Positions 25,444-33,180 of a DNA stretch of 64,000 nucleotides are shown here, one piece after another (the stretch's first letter is position 1; every line of letters starts with the position of its first letter). Origin of the DNA: Acinetobacter sp. C26M (GTDB taxonomy: Bacteria; Pseudomonadota; Gammaproteobacteria; Pseudomonadales; Moraxellaceae); contig NZ_CP098478.1 of assembly GCF_023702675.1 (NCBI RefSeq), positions 1,302,001 to 1,366,000 on the forward strand, written 5' to 3'. Under the pieces are notes generated by a model that worked only from the letters and a program-made list of their open reading frames with translations, did not search any database and was not told the DNA's origin. A program made the position numbers and the translations under genes.

Positions 25444-26466
25444 ATGTCCGATTGGCCACCAAAACCACAAAATGAATCTACAAATAGTAATAATGTAACA
25501 GGCAAAGAATGGCAGATTTTAGAAAAAGCTGTTCTTGCTTCTGTTGAAGAACAACGCCGTAGCCGTCGTTGGGGTATTTTCTTCAAATGTTTGGGCTTTG
25601 CATATTTGCTGATTGTATTATTGGCAATGACCAAGAGCTGTACCACCTCATCAGATAAATCAACCACAAGTATTAGTAGTAATCACTTGGCTGTGGTTGA
25701 TATTGTGGGCACTATCGATTCATCTGCAGGACAGTCTACAGTGAATAGTGAAGATACCAACAAAGCTTTAAAACGTGCATTTGAGGCGAGTGGAAGTAAG
25801 GCAATCGCTTTGAATATTAATTCACCAGGTGGTTCACCAGTACAGTCTGATGAAATCTGGCAAGAAATTCGATATTTAAAAAAGCAGCATCCAGATAAAA
25901 AAGTTTATGCGGTGATTGGTGATATGGGTGCATCAGGTGCGTACTATATTGCTTCTGCAGCGGATGAAATTATTGTGAACCCATCAAGCCTAGTGGGTTC
26001 AATTGGTGTGATCATGCCGAATTATGGCCTAAGTGGCTTAGCTCAAAAATTAGGTATTGAAGACCGTACGCTTACTGCGGGTAGCAATAAAGATATTTTA
26101 AGTATGACCAAACCGCTTGACCCAGCACAGAAACAACATGTGCAGTCAGTACTTGATAATGTGCATACTCACTTTATTAATGCAGTGAAAGAAGGTCGTG
26201 GTAAACGTTTGAAGTCAAACGACCCTGCTATTTTCTCAGGTCTATTCTGGACAGGTGAGCAAGCGGTTGCTTTAGGTGTGGCTGATCGTAATGGCAGTCT
26301 GACGACGTTGATGCGTGATCTAAAAATTGAACAAAAAGTGGACTATACGGTGCAACGCAATCCGTTGGAGTCTATCTTGGGACGTATGGGGGCGCAGCTT
26401 GGAGCAGGTATTAGTAGTTCGCTTGCAGCACAACTAGAAACTCAGCAGAACGCGAAAATACAATAA
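25444..26466 (+). CDS. sppA: S49-family signal peptide peptidase (SppA-like, single-domain)
   Basis: A membrane serine peptidase of 340 residues that degrades signal peptides and other membrane peptides. A cytoplasmic N terminus precedes one membrane segment (about residues 43-60, CLGFAYLLIVLLAM), then the S49 domain with LNINSPGGSPVQSD, the nucleophile region GDMGASGAYYIASAADEI (the serine in ASGAYY) and SLVGSIGVIMPNYGLSGL, followed by the likely general-base lysine near AGSNKD. It is the short, single-repeat form, about half the size of E. coli SppA. The frame opens five codons earlier at a TTG, but the ATG at 25444 has TGGA at proper spacing. A strong terminator follows. Confidence 0.9.
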   Translation: MSDWPPKPQNESTNSNNVTGKEWQILEKAVLASVEEQRRSRRWGIFFKCLGFAYLLIVLLAMTKSCTTSSDKSTTSISSNHLAVVDIVGTIDSSAGQSTVNSEDTNKALKRAFEASGSKAIALNINSPGGSPVQSDEIWQEIRYLKKQHPDKKVYAVIGDMGASGAYYIASAADEIIVNPSSLVGSIGVIMPNYGLSGLAQKLGIEDRTLTAGSNKDILSMTKPLDPAQKQHVQSVLDNVHTHFINAVKEGRGKRLKSNDPAIFSGLFWTGEQAVALGVADRNGSLTTLMRDLKIEQKVDYTVQRNPLESILGRMGAQLGAGISSSLAAQLETQQNAKIQ

Positions 26467-26472
26467 TATTTC

Positions 26473-26508
26473 AAAAAAGGGTTGTGTTGATCACAACCCT
26501 TTTTTTAT
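26473..26508 (+). terminator. Intrinsic terminator after sppA
   Basis: GGGTTGTG (26479-26486) pairs with CACAACCC (26492-26499), preceded by an A run and followed by eight T residues. Confidence 0.9.
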
Positions 26509-26599
26509 TCTAAAAATAACTGGACAGTTATCCTTTTAATTTGCAATACCTATGTAGAGTAGGATAATTGACCAATCAGTGAAAATAAAAGACAAGCTT

Positions 26600-27391
26600 A
26601 TGAAACCTTTGATTCATTTTGCCCATGCCAATGGCGTTCCATCTAAAGTTTATCAAAAGCTGTTTGATCAATTAAAAGATCAATACGACATTATTTATGT
26701 GGCAGAAATTGGAAACGATAAACGCTATCCAATTACCCACGGCTGGACGCATTTGGTCGATCAGATTATTGATAGCATTGTGCAGCAAGCACAAGGGCGT
26801 AAAGTGATTGGCTTGGGGCATTCATTGGGTTCAGTATTAACACTGATGGCTGCTTATCGTCGTCCAGACTTATTTTCACAAGTCATCATGTTGGACCCAC
26901 CTTTGATCATTGGTAAGGCTTCTTTTGTTTTTCATCTTGCTAAAATCTTTAAGCCTAAACTCGTGGACAAGATTACCCCAGCTGGTTTGTCAGTACGTCG
27001 TCGTGATCATTGGGAGTCGCGTGAACAAGCTGCTGAGTTATTAGGTTCCAGAGGTTTTTATCAATACTTTGATAAAGATTGTTTCCAAGCCTATATTGAT
27101 CATGCTTTGACTGATGATCCACAAAATGGTGGTGTAACACTCACCATACCTAAAGATGATGAAGTGGCAATGTTTAGAACTACGCCATCCATGTGGTGGC
27201 TGCCAATGCCAAAACCACCAGTACCGGTGCATTTGGTTGTAGGTCGTGACAGTATTTTCTTAAAGGAAAAGTTTCCGCAAGTGGCGAAAAAGAAATTAGG
27301 TATTCCTTTCTCTATTATGGATGGTGGACATATGTTTCCGTTAGAGCATCCGATGGAAACAGTAGAAAAAATTAAAAGTTTAGTTGTTTAA
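26600..27391 (+). CDS. Alpha/beta hydrolase
   Basis: A soluble hydrolase of 263 residues with the alpha/beta-hydrolase fold: an oxyanion-strand region near the start (LIHFAHANGVPS), the nucleophile elbow GLGHSLGS with the catalytic serine, the acid region in HLVVGRDSIF and a final histidine in DGGHMFPLEHP. The substrate cannot be told; relatives are esterases and acylglycerol- or ester-cleaving enzymes. The frame begins at a GTG at 26579, seven codons before; I prefer the ATG at 26600 because homologous hydrolases commonly start MKPLIHFAHANG-like. It converges on purN through a shared terminator. Confidence 0.85.
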   Translation: MKPLIHFAHANGVPSKVYQKLFDQLKDQYDIIYVAEIGNDKRYPITHGWTHLVDQIIDSIVQQAQGRKVIGLGHSLGSVLTLMAAYRRPDLFSQVIMLDPPLIIGKASFVFHLAKIFKPKLVDKITPAGLSVRRRDHWESREQAAELLGSRGFYQYFDKDCFQAYIDHALTDDPQNGGVTLTIPKDDEVAMFRTTPSMWWLPMPKPPVPVHLVVGRDSIFLKEKFPQVAKKKLGIPFSIMDGGHMFPLEHPMETVEKIKSLVV

Positions 27392-27398
27392 ATTAATG

Positions 27399-27430
27399 AA
27401 AAACGCATCCTTAGATGCGTTTTATTTTTA
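27399..27430. terminator. Bidirectional terminator (hydrolase / purN)
   Basis: AAACGCATC (27401-27409) pairs with GATGCGTTT (27414-27422), with A-rich sequence to the left and T-rich to the right. The purN stop codon lies at its right edge. Confidence 0.85.
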
Positions 27431-28054
27431 GAATTGTGCAAACTGAATTGGCCGTTCTAAAGGTTTCTGATTGAAATAGGCTTGACCGTTTTGCCAAGTT
27501 AATTGACCTGTACAAAACCATTGTGCAACTTGAGGATAGATAAAATGCTCAAGTTCATGCACACGTTGCGCCAAGCTAGTTACAGAATCATGCAAACCAA
27601 CTTGAATTGCCGATTGGGCAATGCTTTGTCCTGCATCGAGTTCGGCGGTGACAAAATGAACTGTACAGCCATGCAAACGATCTCCTGTATTTAATACTCG
27701 TTGATGTGTATTAATACCTTTATAGAAAGGCAGGAGAGATGGGTGAATATTTAACATTTTGCCTTGCCATTTGCTAACAAAACTTGGTGTTAAAATTCGC
27801 ATGAACCCAGCCAGAATAACTAGATCTACTTGCCATGCTAACAATTGTTGATGCATAGCGTCGTCAAAGCTTTCTCGACTAGGGTAATCTTTATGAGAAA
27901 TAACAGCGGTCGCAATATTGGTATCCTCGGCACGTCGCAATGCGTAGGCATCAGCTTTATTTGAGAGTACACCAATGATTTGCCCCGACAGATTTGCATC
28001 TATCAGGGCTTGTAAGTTGCTACCGTTGCCAGAGACAAGGACAGCAATTCTCAT
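27428..28054 (-). CDS. purN: Phosphoribosylglycinamide formyltransferase 1
   Basis: PurN transfers a formyl group from 10-formyltetrahydrofolate to GAR, the third step of purine synthesis. The 208-residue protein starts [19 protein letters not shown] (phosphate-binding loop), has the folate-site ILAGFMRIL segment and the catalytic Asn-His in NIHPSLLP, and the conserved Asp region in VTAELDAGQ. Its start overlaps the purM stop by one base (TAATG), the classic purMN arrangement with coupled translation. Confidence 0.96.
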   Translation of the reverse strand: MRIAVLVSGNGSNLQALIDANLSGQIIGVLSNKADAYALRRAEDTNIATAVISHKDYPSRESFDDAMHQQLLAWQVDLVILAGFMRILTPSFVSKWQGKMLNIHPSLLPFYKGINTHQRVLNTGDRLHGCTVHFVTAELDAGQSIAQSAIQVGLHDSVTSLAQRVHELEHFIYPQVAQWFCTGQLTWQNGQAYFNQKPLERPIQFAQF

Positions 28055-29124
28055 TATGCAAAGATCACACGAATTTTTTCGTCTGCACCTTCAACTGATT
28101 CAGCATTTTCTTGGATATAACCAATTTTCCATGCTTTTTCGCCTTGGGCATTTAAGAGGTCAATGGCTTTGTCTGCTTCACTTGCATCAACTGCAATCAC
28201 CATACCAACGCCACAGTTAAATGTACGATACATTTCAAAGCGTTCTACATTGCCTTCACGTTGTAGCAATTGGAATAATTCAGACCATTCCCAGCTAGAT
28301 TCATCAATAACCGCTTGTGCGCCATTCGGAAGTACACGTGGTAAGTTACCAGGTAAACCACCACCAGTGATGTGAGCCATGGCATGGACATCAACTTGTT
28401 TGCAAAGTTCTAATACTGGTTTTACATAAATACGTGTTGGTTCCATTGCGACGTCTGCAAGTGGGCGACCATCAACGATTTGAGTTAAGTCTACATTCTT
28501 AACATCTAAGATTTTGCGCAGTAATGAGTAACCATTTGAGTGGGCACCACTTGACGCAACACCAAGAAGTACGTCACCAGACTTTACTTTAGTCCCATCA
28601 ATAATTTTGCTGTGCTCAACCACACCAACTGCGAAACCAGCTAGATCGTAATCTTCACCTTCATACATGCCTGGCATTTCAGCAGTTTCACCGCCAACTA
28701 ATGCACAACCAGCAAGTTCACAACCCTTACCAATACCTGTCACTACATCTGCAGCAACATCAACATTCAAATGACCCGTAGCGTAATAGTCAAGGAAGAA
28801 TAATGGTTCTGCACCACAAACGAGTAAGTCGTTCACGCACATTGCAACCAGATCTTGACCGATAGTGTCATGGCGATTGAGGTTTAACGCTAGACGTAAT
28901 TTGGTACCTACGCCATCTGTTCCTGAAACTAATACAGGCTCTTCATAACCTTTTGGGATTTTGCATAGTGCACCAAAACCACCAAGACCGCCCATAACTT
29001 CAGGACGAGTGGTGCGTTTAGCGACAGATTTGATACGATCGACTAGTGCGTCGCCCGCTTCAATGTCGACGCCAGCATCTTTATAGCTTAAACCAGTATT
29101 TGGGGTAGAAGTTGAGTTGCTCAT
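28054..29124 (-). CDS. purM: Phosphoribosylformylglycinamidine cyclo-ligase
   Basis: PurM closes the imidazole ring of AIR from FGAM with ATP (fifth step of purine synthesis). The 356-residue protein begins with the family's [20 protein letters not shown] and has [21 protein letters not shown], the metal/phosphate loop [12 protein letters not shown] and [16 protein letters not shown]. It is first in the purMN operon and divergent from the perM-like gene, with 134 bases between the starts. purL, the preceding enzyme's gene, is 20 kb away in the same window. Confidence 0.97.
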   Translation of the reverse strand: MSNSTSTPNTGLSYKDAGVDIEAGDALVDRIKSVAKRTTRPEVMGGLGGFGALCKIPKGYEEPVLVSGTDGVGTKLRLALNLNRHDTIGQDLVAMCVNDLLVCGAEPLFFLDYYATGHLNVDVAADVVTGIGKGCELAGCALVGGETAEMPGMYEGEDYDLAGFAVGVVEHSKIIDGTKVKSGDVLLGVASSGAHSNGYSLLRKILDVKNVDLTQIVDGRPLADVAMEPTRIYVKPVLELCKQVDVHAMAHITGGGLPGNLPRVLPNGAQAVIDESSWEWSELFQLLQREGNVERFEMYRTFNCGVGMVIAVDASEADKAIDLLNAQGEKAWKIGYIQENAESVEGADEKIRVIFA

Positions 29125-29258
29125 AGTGAAGTCTCCGCAGTGGCGGCAGATTATAACCTGAATATACGAAACTCTTATGTTATTTATGCTCGAAAATGCT
29201 ATCTTTAATTAAAATTTTTTCCCATTTATAACGATTACACGAAAAAAGGCTAGATTTT

Positions 29259-30452
29259 ATGCAAGATCAGGTACTACGTCGTATCTTTATCCTCGCTGGG
29301 CTCGCATTACTTCTTTGGGTGCTCTATCTATTGAAACCCATTGTAATTCCTTTTGTCGGTGCTTTTTTTATCGCCTACTTGTTTAGTCCACTTGTCGATG
29401 TTCTTGTTAAAATAAAACTACCGCGTTGGCTCGCAATTAGTATCGTGTTTATTGGCATTGGTGTGACTTTGACCATGGTTTTATGGTTTCTAGTGCCGCT
29501 GATCTGGAAACAATTGATGTATGCGCGGGATAGCATTCCTGCTGGTATTCATTGGGTTAATGCAACTTTCTTACCTTGGGTGTCACATACCTTTAATGTT
29601 GTGCCAATGGAAATTGATACGGAGCAGATTACCAAAGCATTGATGGATTATATTCAGACTAACTACAGTGCGGATAGCATTCAAACGATGGCGTTAAGAG
29701 TTGCCCAATCTGGGTTGAACTTTATTCAAATTGGCGGGGTAGTCATCCTTATTCCAATTATCTCTTTCTACTTCCTGCTTGACTGGGAAAGAATGCTGGA
29801 AAGTTTTAGACGTTTAATTCCACGCCCTTATGAAGCTTCAACTTTAAGAATTGTCCGTGAATGTCATAGCGTGTTGGGTGCATTTGTCAAAGGTCAATTC
29901 TTGGTGATGCTTTTATTAGGTATTGTTTATGCTGTTGGATTGCAACTGATTGGTTTAGAAGTTGGTTTAATCATTGGTATGATTGCGGGCTTGGCAAGTA
30001 TTATTCCTTATTTAGGTTTTGGTGTCGGGATTATTGCTGCGGTGATCGCAACACTGTTCCAGTTTGGGTTAGATTGGACGCAGCTGCTTCTGGTTGGTGT
30101 TGTATTTATGATCGGTCAAATGGTTGAGGGGTATATTCTTCAGCCATTCTTATTAGGAGATAAAATTGGTTTATCTCCAGTAGCGGTTGTTTTTGCTGTA
30201 TTGGCAGGCGCGCAGTTGGGTGGTTTCCTCGGTATGTTGATTGCTTTACCTGTGGCAGCCGTCATTGTTGTATTGTTAAAACATGCACGTGATAACTATG
30301 AAAAAAGCCGCTTATATGGATTACCAACAGAAGTTGTATTGGCACAAGGTGAAACTCAACATATAAATGTTGAAACAGGTCATGTAGAGCTTGATATTCA
30401 AATTAAAAACTCTCAAGATACAGAGACTTCAAACTCGAATGACTTAAAGTAA
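29259..30452 (+). CDS. AI-2E family transporter (PerM-like)
   Basis: An inner-membrane protein of 397 residues in the AI-2E / PerM / YdiK family (PF01594). About seven to eight hydrophobic segments are seen: two near the N terminus (FILAGLALLLWVLYLLKPIVIPFVGAFFIAYLF), one around residue 70, a soluble stretch, then four or five from about residue 160, including the family's PYLGFGVGIIAAVIATLFQFG and VAVVFAVLAGAQLGGFLGMLIALP. The C-terminal 50 residues are soluble. Family members have been tied to AI-2 or sodium/proton export and to a permease role, but no function is secure here. It is 20 bases before hda, a pairing also found in other gammaproteobacteria. Confidence 0.9.
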   Translation: MQDQVLRRIFILAGLALLLWVLYLLKPIVIPFVGAFFIAYLFSPLVDVLVKIKLPRWLAISIVFIGIGVTLTMVLWFLVPLIWKQLMYARDSIPAGIHWVNATFLPWVSHTFNVVPMEIDTEQITKALMDYIQTNYSADSIQTMALRVAQSGLNFIQIGGVVILIPIISFYFLLDWERMLESFRRLIPRPYEASTLRIVRECHSVLGAFVKGQFLVMLLLGIVYAVGLQLIGLEVGLIIGMIAGLASIIPYLGFGVGIIAAVIATLFQFGLDWTQLLLVGVVFMIGQMVEGYILQPFLLGDKIGLSPVAVVFAVLAGAQLGGFLGMLIALPVAAVIVVLLKHARDNYEKSRLYGLPTEVVLAQGETQHINVETGHVELDIQIKNSQDTETSNSNDLK

Positions 30453-30472
30453 TTGAGGAACAAATTAAGTAT

Positions 30473-31171
30473 ATGCGTCAACTACAACTGGATATAGAAC
30501 CTCAACTCGATGCTCGAATTAGTGATTTTTCGGGGCCGGGTTGGGGACCTGTGGTTGATGCAGTTAGACAGTTACATGCAGGCTTAGTCAGTCGTTTTTA
30601 TGTCTATGGTGGTGCTGGTACGGGTAAGAGTCATCTACTTTCAGCGATCTGTGATTCATATTTAGAATTGGGTCGACCTGCAATCAAAGTTTCTTTATTG
30701 GAATTATTAGATGCCCCAATTGAAGCAATTACCTCTTTAGAATTTTATGATTTAGTTGCGCTAGATGATATTGATTCGATTAGTGGAGTTCCGCATTGGC
30801 AGAAAGCGGTTTTTCATTTGATGAATAATCATGAAGGGCAATTGGTATTTTCATCTCGTGTTGCACCAATTGAGCTCAAGCTTGAATTACCAGATTTACA
30901 GTCAAGATTGACCCAGGCAGTCAGTGTCAAAGTACCTAATGGAAGCTCGTATATTGATCGGCAAGCCTTATTACAATCGGTGATGACGCGGCGTGGTATT
31001 CATTTTGATCAACAGATTGTTGATTATCTTTTAAGTAACGGACCACATCAGGCATCAATTTTATTACAAACACTTGCTCAGCTCGAAAAAATGTTAAAGG
31101 GCGAGAAAACTAAGCTTTCAAATACAACACTTAAGCAAATTTATGCGCTGATTGATGAATATCGCCAATAG
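30473..31171 (+). CDS. hda: DnaA regulatory inactivator Hda
   Basis: Hda is a DnaA-related AAA+ protein that, bound to the DNA-loaded sliding clamp, stimulates ATP hydrolysis by DnaA after initiation. In 232 residues it shows an N-terminal clamp-binding-like peptide (RQLQLDI), Walker A GGAGTGKSHLL, a Walker B-like LVALDDIDSI and the AAA+ lid region with ELPDLQSRLTQAV, while the DNA-binding domain of DnaA is absent. Length and neighbours agree: in E. coli hda also lies close to purMN. The start ATG has TTGAGGA about 20 bases upstream and AAGT closer; the family start supports it. Confidence 0.92.
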   Translation: MRQLQLDIEPQLDARISDFSGPGWGPVVDAVRQLHAGLVSRFYVYGGAGTGKSHLLSAICDSYLELGRPAIKVSLLELLDAPIEAITSLEFYDLVALDDIDSISGVPHWQKAVFHLMNNHEGQLVFSSRVAPIELKLELPDLQSRLTQAVSVKVPNGSSYIDRQALLQSVMTRRGIHFDQQIVDYLLSNGPHQASILLQTLAQLEKMLKGEKTKLSNTTLKQIYALIDEYRQ

Positions 31172-31229
31172 TATAAAATTTCTTGAGTAATTTCGAGAGC
31201 TATGACAAAGTACGCACAAAGGAATGTGG

Positions 31230-31250
31230 TTGCAAACACTGAGTTTGCAA
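31230..31250 (+). promoter_or_regulatory. Hairpin in the leader of the CSLREA gene pair
   Basis: TTGCAAAC (31230-31237) and GTTTGCAA (31243-31250) form a perfect eight-pair stem with a five-base loop, 35 bases before the start of the first CSLREA gene. No T run follows, so it is not a standard terminator. It could be an operator palindrome or a leader RNA hairpin. Confidence 0.45.
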
Positions 31251-31284
31251 TACGAAGAAAAATGAAAAATAGAAGGAGATCGGT

Positions 31285-33180
31285 ATGCTCAAACGGACGC
31301 TTGCCTGCGCTTTATTTGCGATTACTGGACATGCATATTCTGCGGATATTCAAGTCACAACATTGGTTGATGAAGACAAAGATGATGCCGTTTGTTCATT
31401 ACGAGAAGCTGTTGAGTTTTTAAATAAAAGAAGCCAAAAAGAATTCGAAAATGGTTATCACGGATGTGGTAATAAAGATGCAAGCGCTAATATTCTTTTA
31501 AAGCGTGATCAAACCTATCAACTCAATTCTGCATTAAATATTAAAGCAGCTACAACAATTAGGACAGCAAGTAGTGACGACTTTAATGATAATAAGCGAG
31601 GACTAAATAATGCAACCATTAAAATGCAGGGTTCTGATCGCCTTTTTGTAATTGATGATGGTAGTGTTGAGAATGCTGTACTTTCTGTAAACTTTATTGA
31701 ATTAAACTTGCAAGGTGCTTCAGCTAAAATAAATGATGGTGGTTTAATTTTAAATCGAGAAGCTCTCATTATACAATATTCTCGTTTATCTGGTGGGTTT
31801 GCTAATAAAGGTGGGGCAATTTATAGTGCAGGTTTAATCTCTAATAGTCAGCCAACAGCTAGTTCAGTCACGATTAATAATAGTCTCTTGCAAAATAATA
31901 AAGCTGATCAAGGTGCTGTTATTTATACTGAGATGCCGTTGTATAATATTACTCAATCTGTTATTCGTGATAATGAAGGCGTGGCTGGTGAAAGTGGCGC
32001 ATTATTTTATGTTCAAACAGGTTTTCAAGATCCAACAATCGGTTCAAATATTTTAAAAAGTGGTGTTGCAGGGATTAAAAATAGTACAATTTTTCATAAT
32101 AAGGGTGGGTATGTTGCCAATATTCGCGAAGGTATGTTCTTCAATAATGTGACAGTGATTAAAAATGCGGCAGGATTGTATTTACAATCTCCGAAGTGGA
32201 AGGCTACAACCACTAATAATGGAGTGAGCACAGTAACCGAGGCTGTAAGTTCTTATATTTCAAATAGTATTATTGTTGCGAATGAGAAAAAAAATTGTAG
32301 CGCTGCTACAAATGATGAAACGGTCGTACAAAGTAATTTAACTGAACCTGAATGTGATCGGAATGCAAAAGACTCATTACCTAATTTTATGTTGGGGAAT
32401 AATAAATTAATAGTTGGTAATGTGGATGAAAAGCAGACGTGTGAGCTTCCATCGGCAGACGGTTTGTTGTGCCCTTACTATACACCAAAGGATCAAATGT
32501 TAGGCTTTTTTAAGCCACGCCTATTGATATCTTATAATAAATTATCTGACTCTTTAATTGTGAATAAAGGGCGAATTTATAGTGATGGCTCAACCTTTAG
32601 TTCAGCTAGCTGTGAGTCTGCTGATCAGCGTGGGAAAAGCCGAAGTGGTTATGACGAGCTTTGTGATCTGGGAGCATTAGAACTTATGGTTGACCGTAGT
32701 GATATTCAAATTGCTGGTCAAGATATTCTTTATGGGCAAATCGCAAAGTTTAGTATTGCGGCTAATCTACAAGATGGTGAATTATTAGATCCTGAATCAT
32801 GTAAGGTCATTTTAAAAAGAGAAACAAATTCAAAAGGACAACCATGGCAGCCAGGTTGTTTGGAGATAGTCCAAACACAAACCCCTTCTAAAGGTAAGCT
32901 AACAATTGATCAGGATGGCAATGTTACTTATGTACCAGATGGGGATTGGCATGGCGCGGATAAGTTTAATCTTAGAATAATGACGACAACCACTCGTTTC
33001 AATGATGAATCTAATTATTACATTACGGTTCCAACAACAATTGTTCAAGACCCACCAAATAATTTTCCAAGTAAAACCGTAAAGGTAAGTGGTGGAAGCC
33101 TTGGTGCTGGTGCAATTTTTGTATTACTCGGCTTGGTAAGATTGCGTCGCTTTAAATCAAAATTAGGGATGATGAGATGA
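31285..33180 (+). CDS. CSLREA-domain, GlyGly-CTERM surface protein (rhombotarget-type), first of two
   Basis: A predicted secreted protein of 631 residues. A signal peptide (residues 1-20, ending HAYSA) is followed by a CSLREA N-terminal domain (DDAVCSLREAVEFL), a long region with the alternating short hydrophobic and Asn/Gly pattern of a right-handed beta helix, the block SADQRGKSRS...CDLGALEL typical of such proteins, and a cadherin-like segment (VTYVPDGDWHGADKFNLRI). The end reads SGGSLGAGAIFVLLGLVRLRRFK: a Gly-rich site, one membrane helix and a basic cluster, the GlyGly-CTERM signal cut by rhombosortase before or during type II secretion. A strong ribosome site (GAAGGAGA) precedes the ATG. 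It overlaps the next gene by four bases. Known family: rhombotarget proteins of Acinetobacter; function unknown. Confidence 0.82.
   Translation: MLKRTLACALFAITGHAYSADIQVTTLVDEDKDDAVCSLREAVEFLNKRSQKEFENGYHGCGNKDASANILLKRDQTYQLNSALNIKAATTIRTASSDDFNDNKRGLNNATIKMQGSDRLFVIDDGSVENAVLSVNFIELNLQGASAKINDGGLILNREALIIQYSRLSGGFANKGGAIYSAGLISNSQPTASSVTINNSLLQNNKADQGAVIYTEMPLYNITQSVIRDNEGVAGESGALFYVQTGFQDPTIGSNILKSGVAGIKNSTIFHNKGGYVANIREGMFFNNVTVIKNAAGLYLQSPKWKATTTNNGVSTVTEAVSSYISNSIIVANEKKNCSAATNDETVVQSNLTEPECDRNAKDSLPNFMLGNNKLIVGNVDEKQTCELPSADGLLCPYYTPKDQMLGFFKPRLLISYNKLSDSLIVNKGRIYSDGSTFSSASCESADQRGKSRSGYDELCDLGALELMVDRSDIQIAGQDILYGQIAKFSIAANLQDGELLDPESCKVILKRETNSKGQPWQPGCLEIVQTQTPSKGKLTIDQDGNVTYVPDGDWHGADKFNLRIMTTTTRFNDESNYYITVPTTIVQDPPNNFPSKTVKVSGGSLGAGAIFVLLGLVRLRRFKSKLGMMR

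Noticed and set aside
31202..31423. A 73-codon frame overlapping the first CSLREA gene
   Set aside because: The strong GAAGGAGA site and signal peptide belong to the other frame; this one has no coding features and crosses the leader hairpin.
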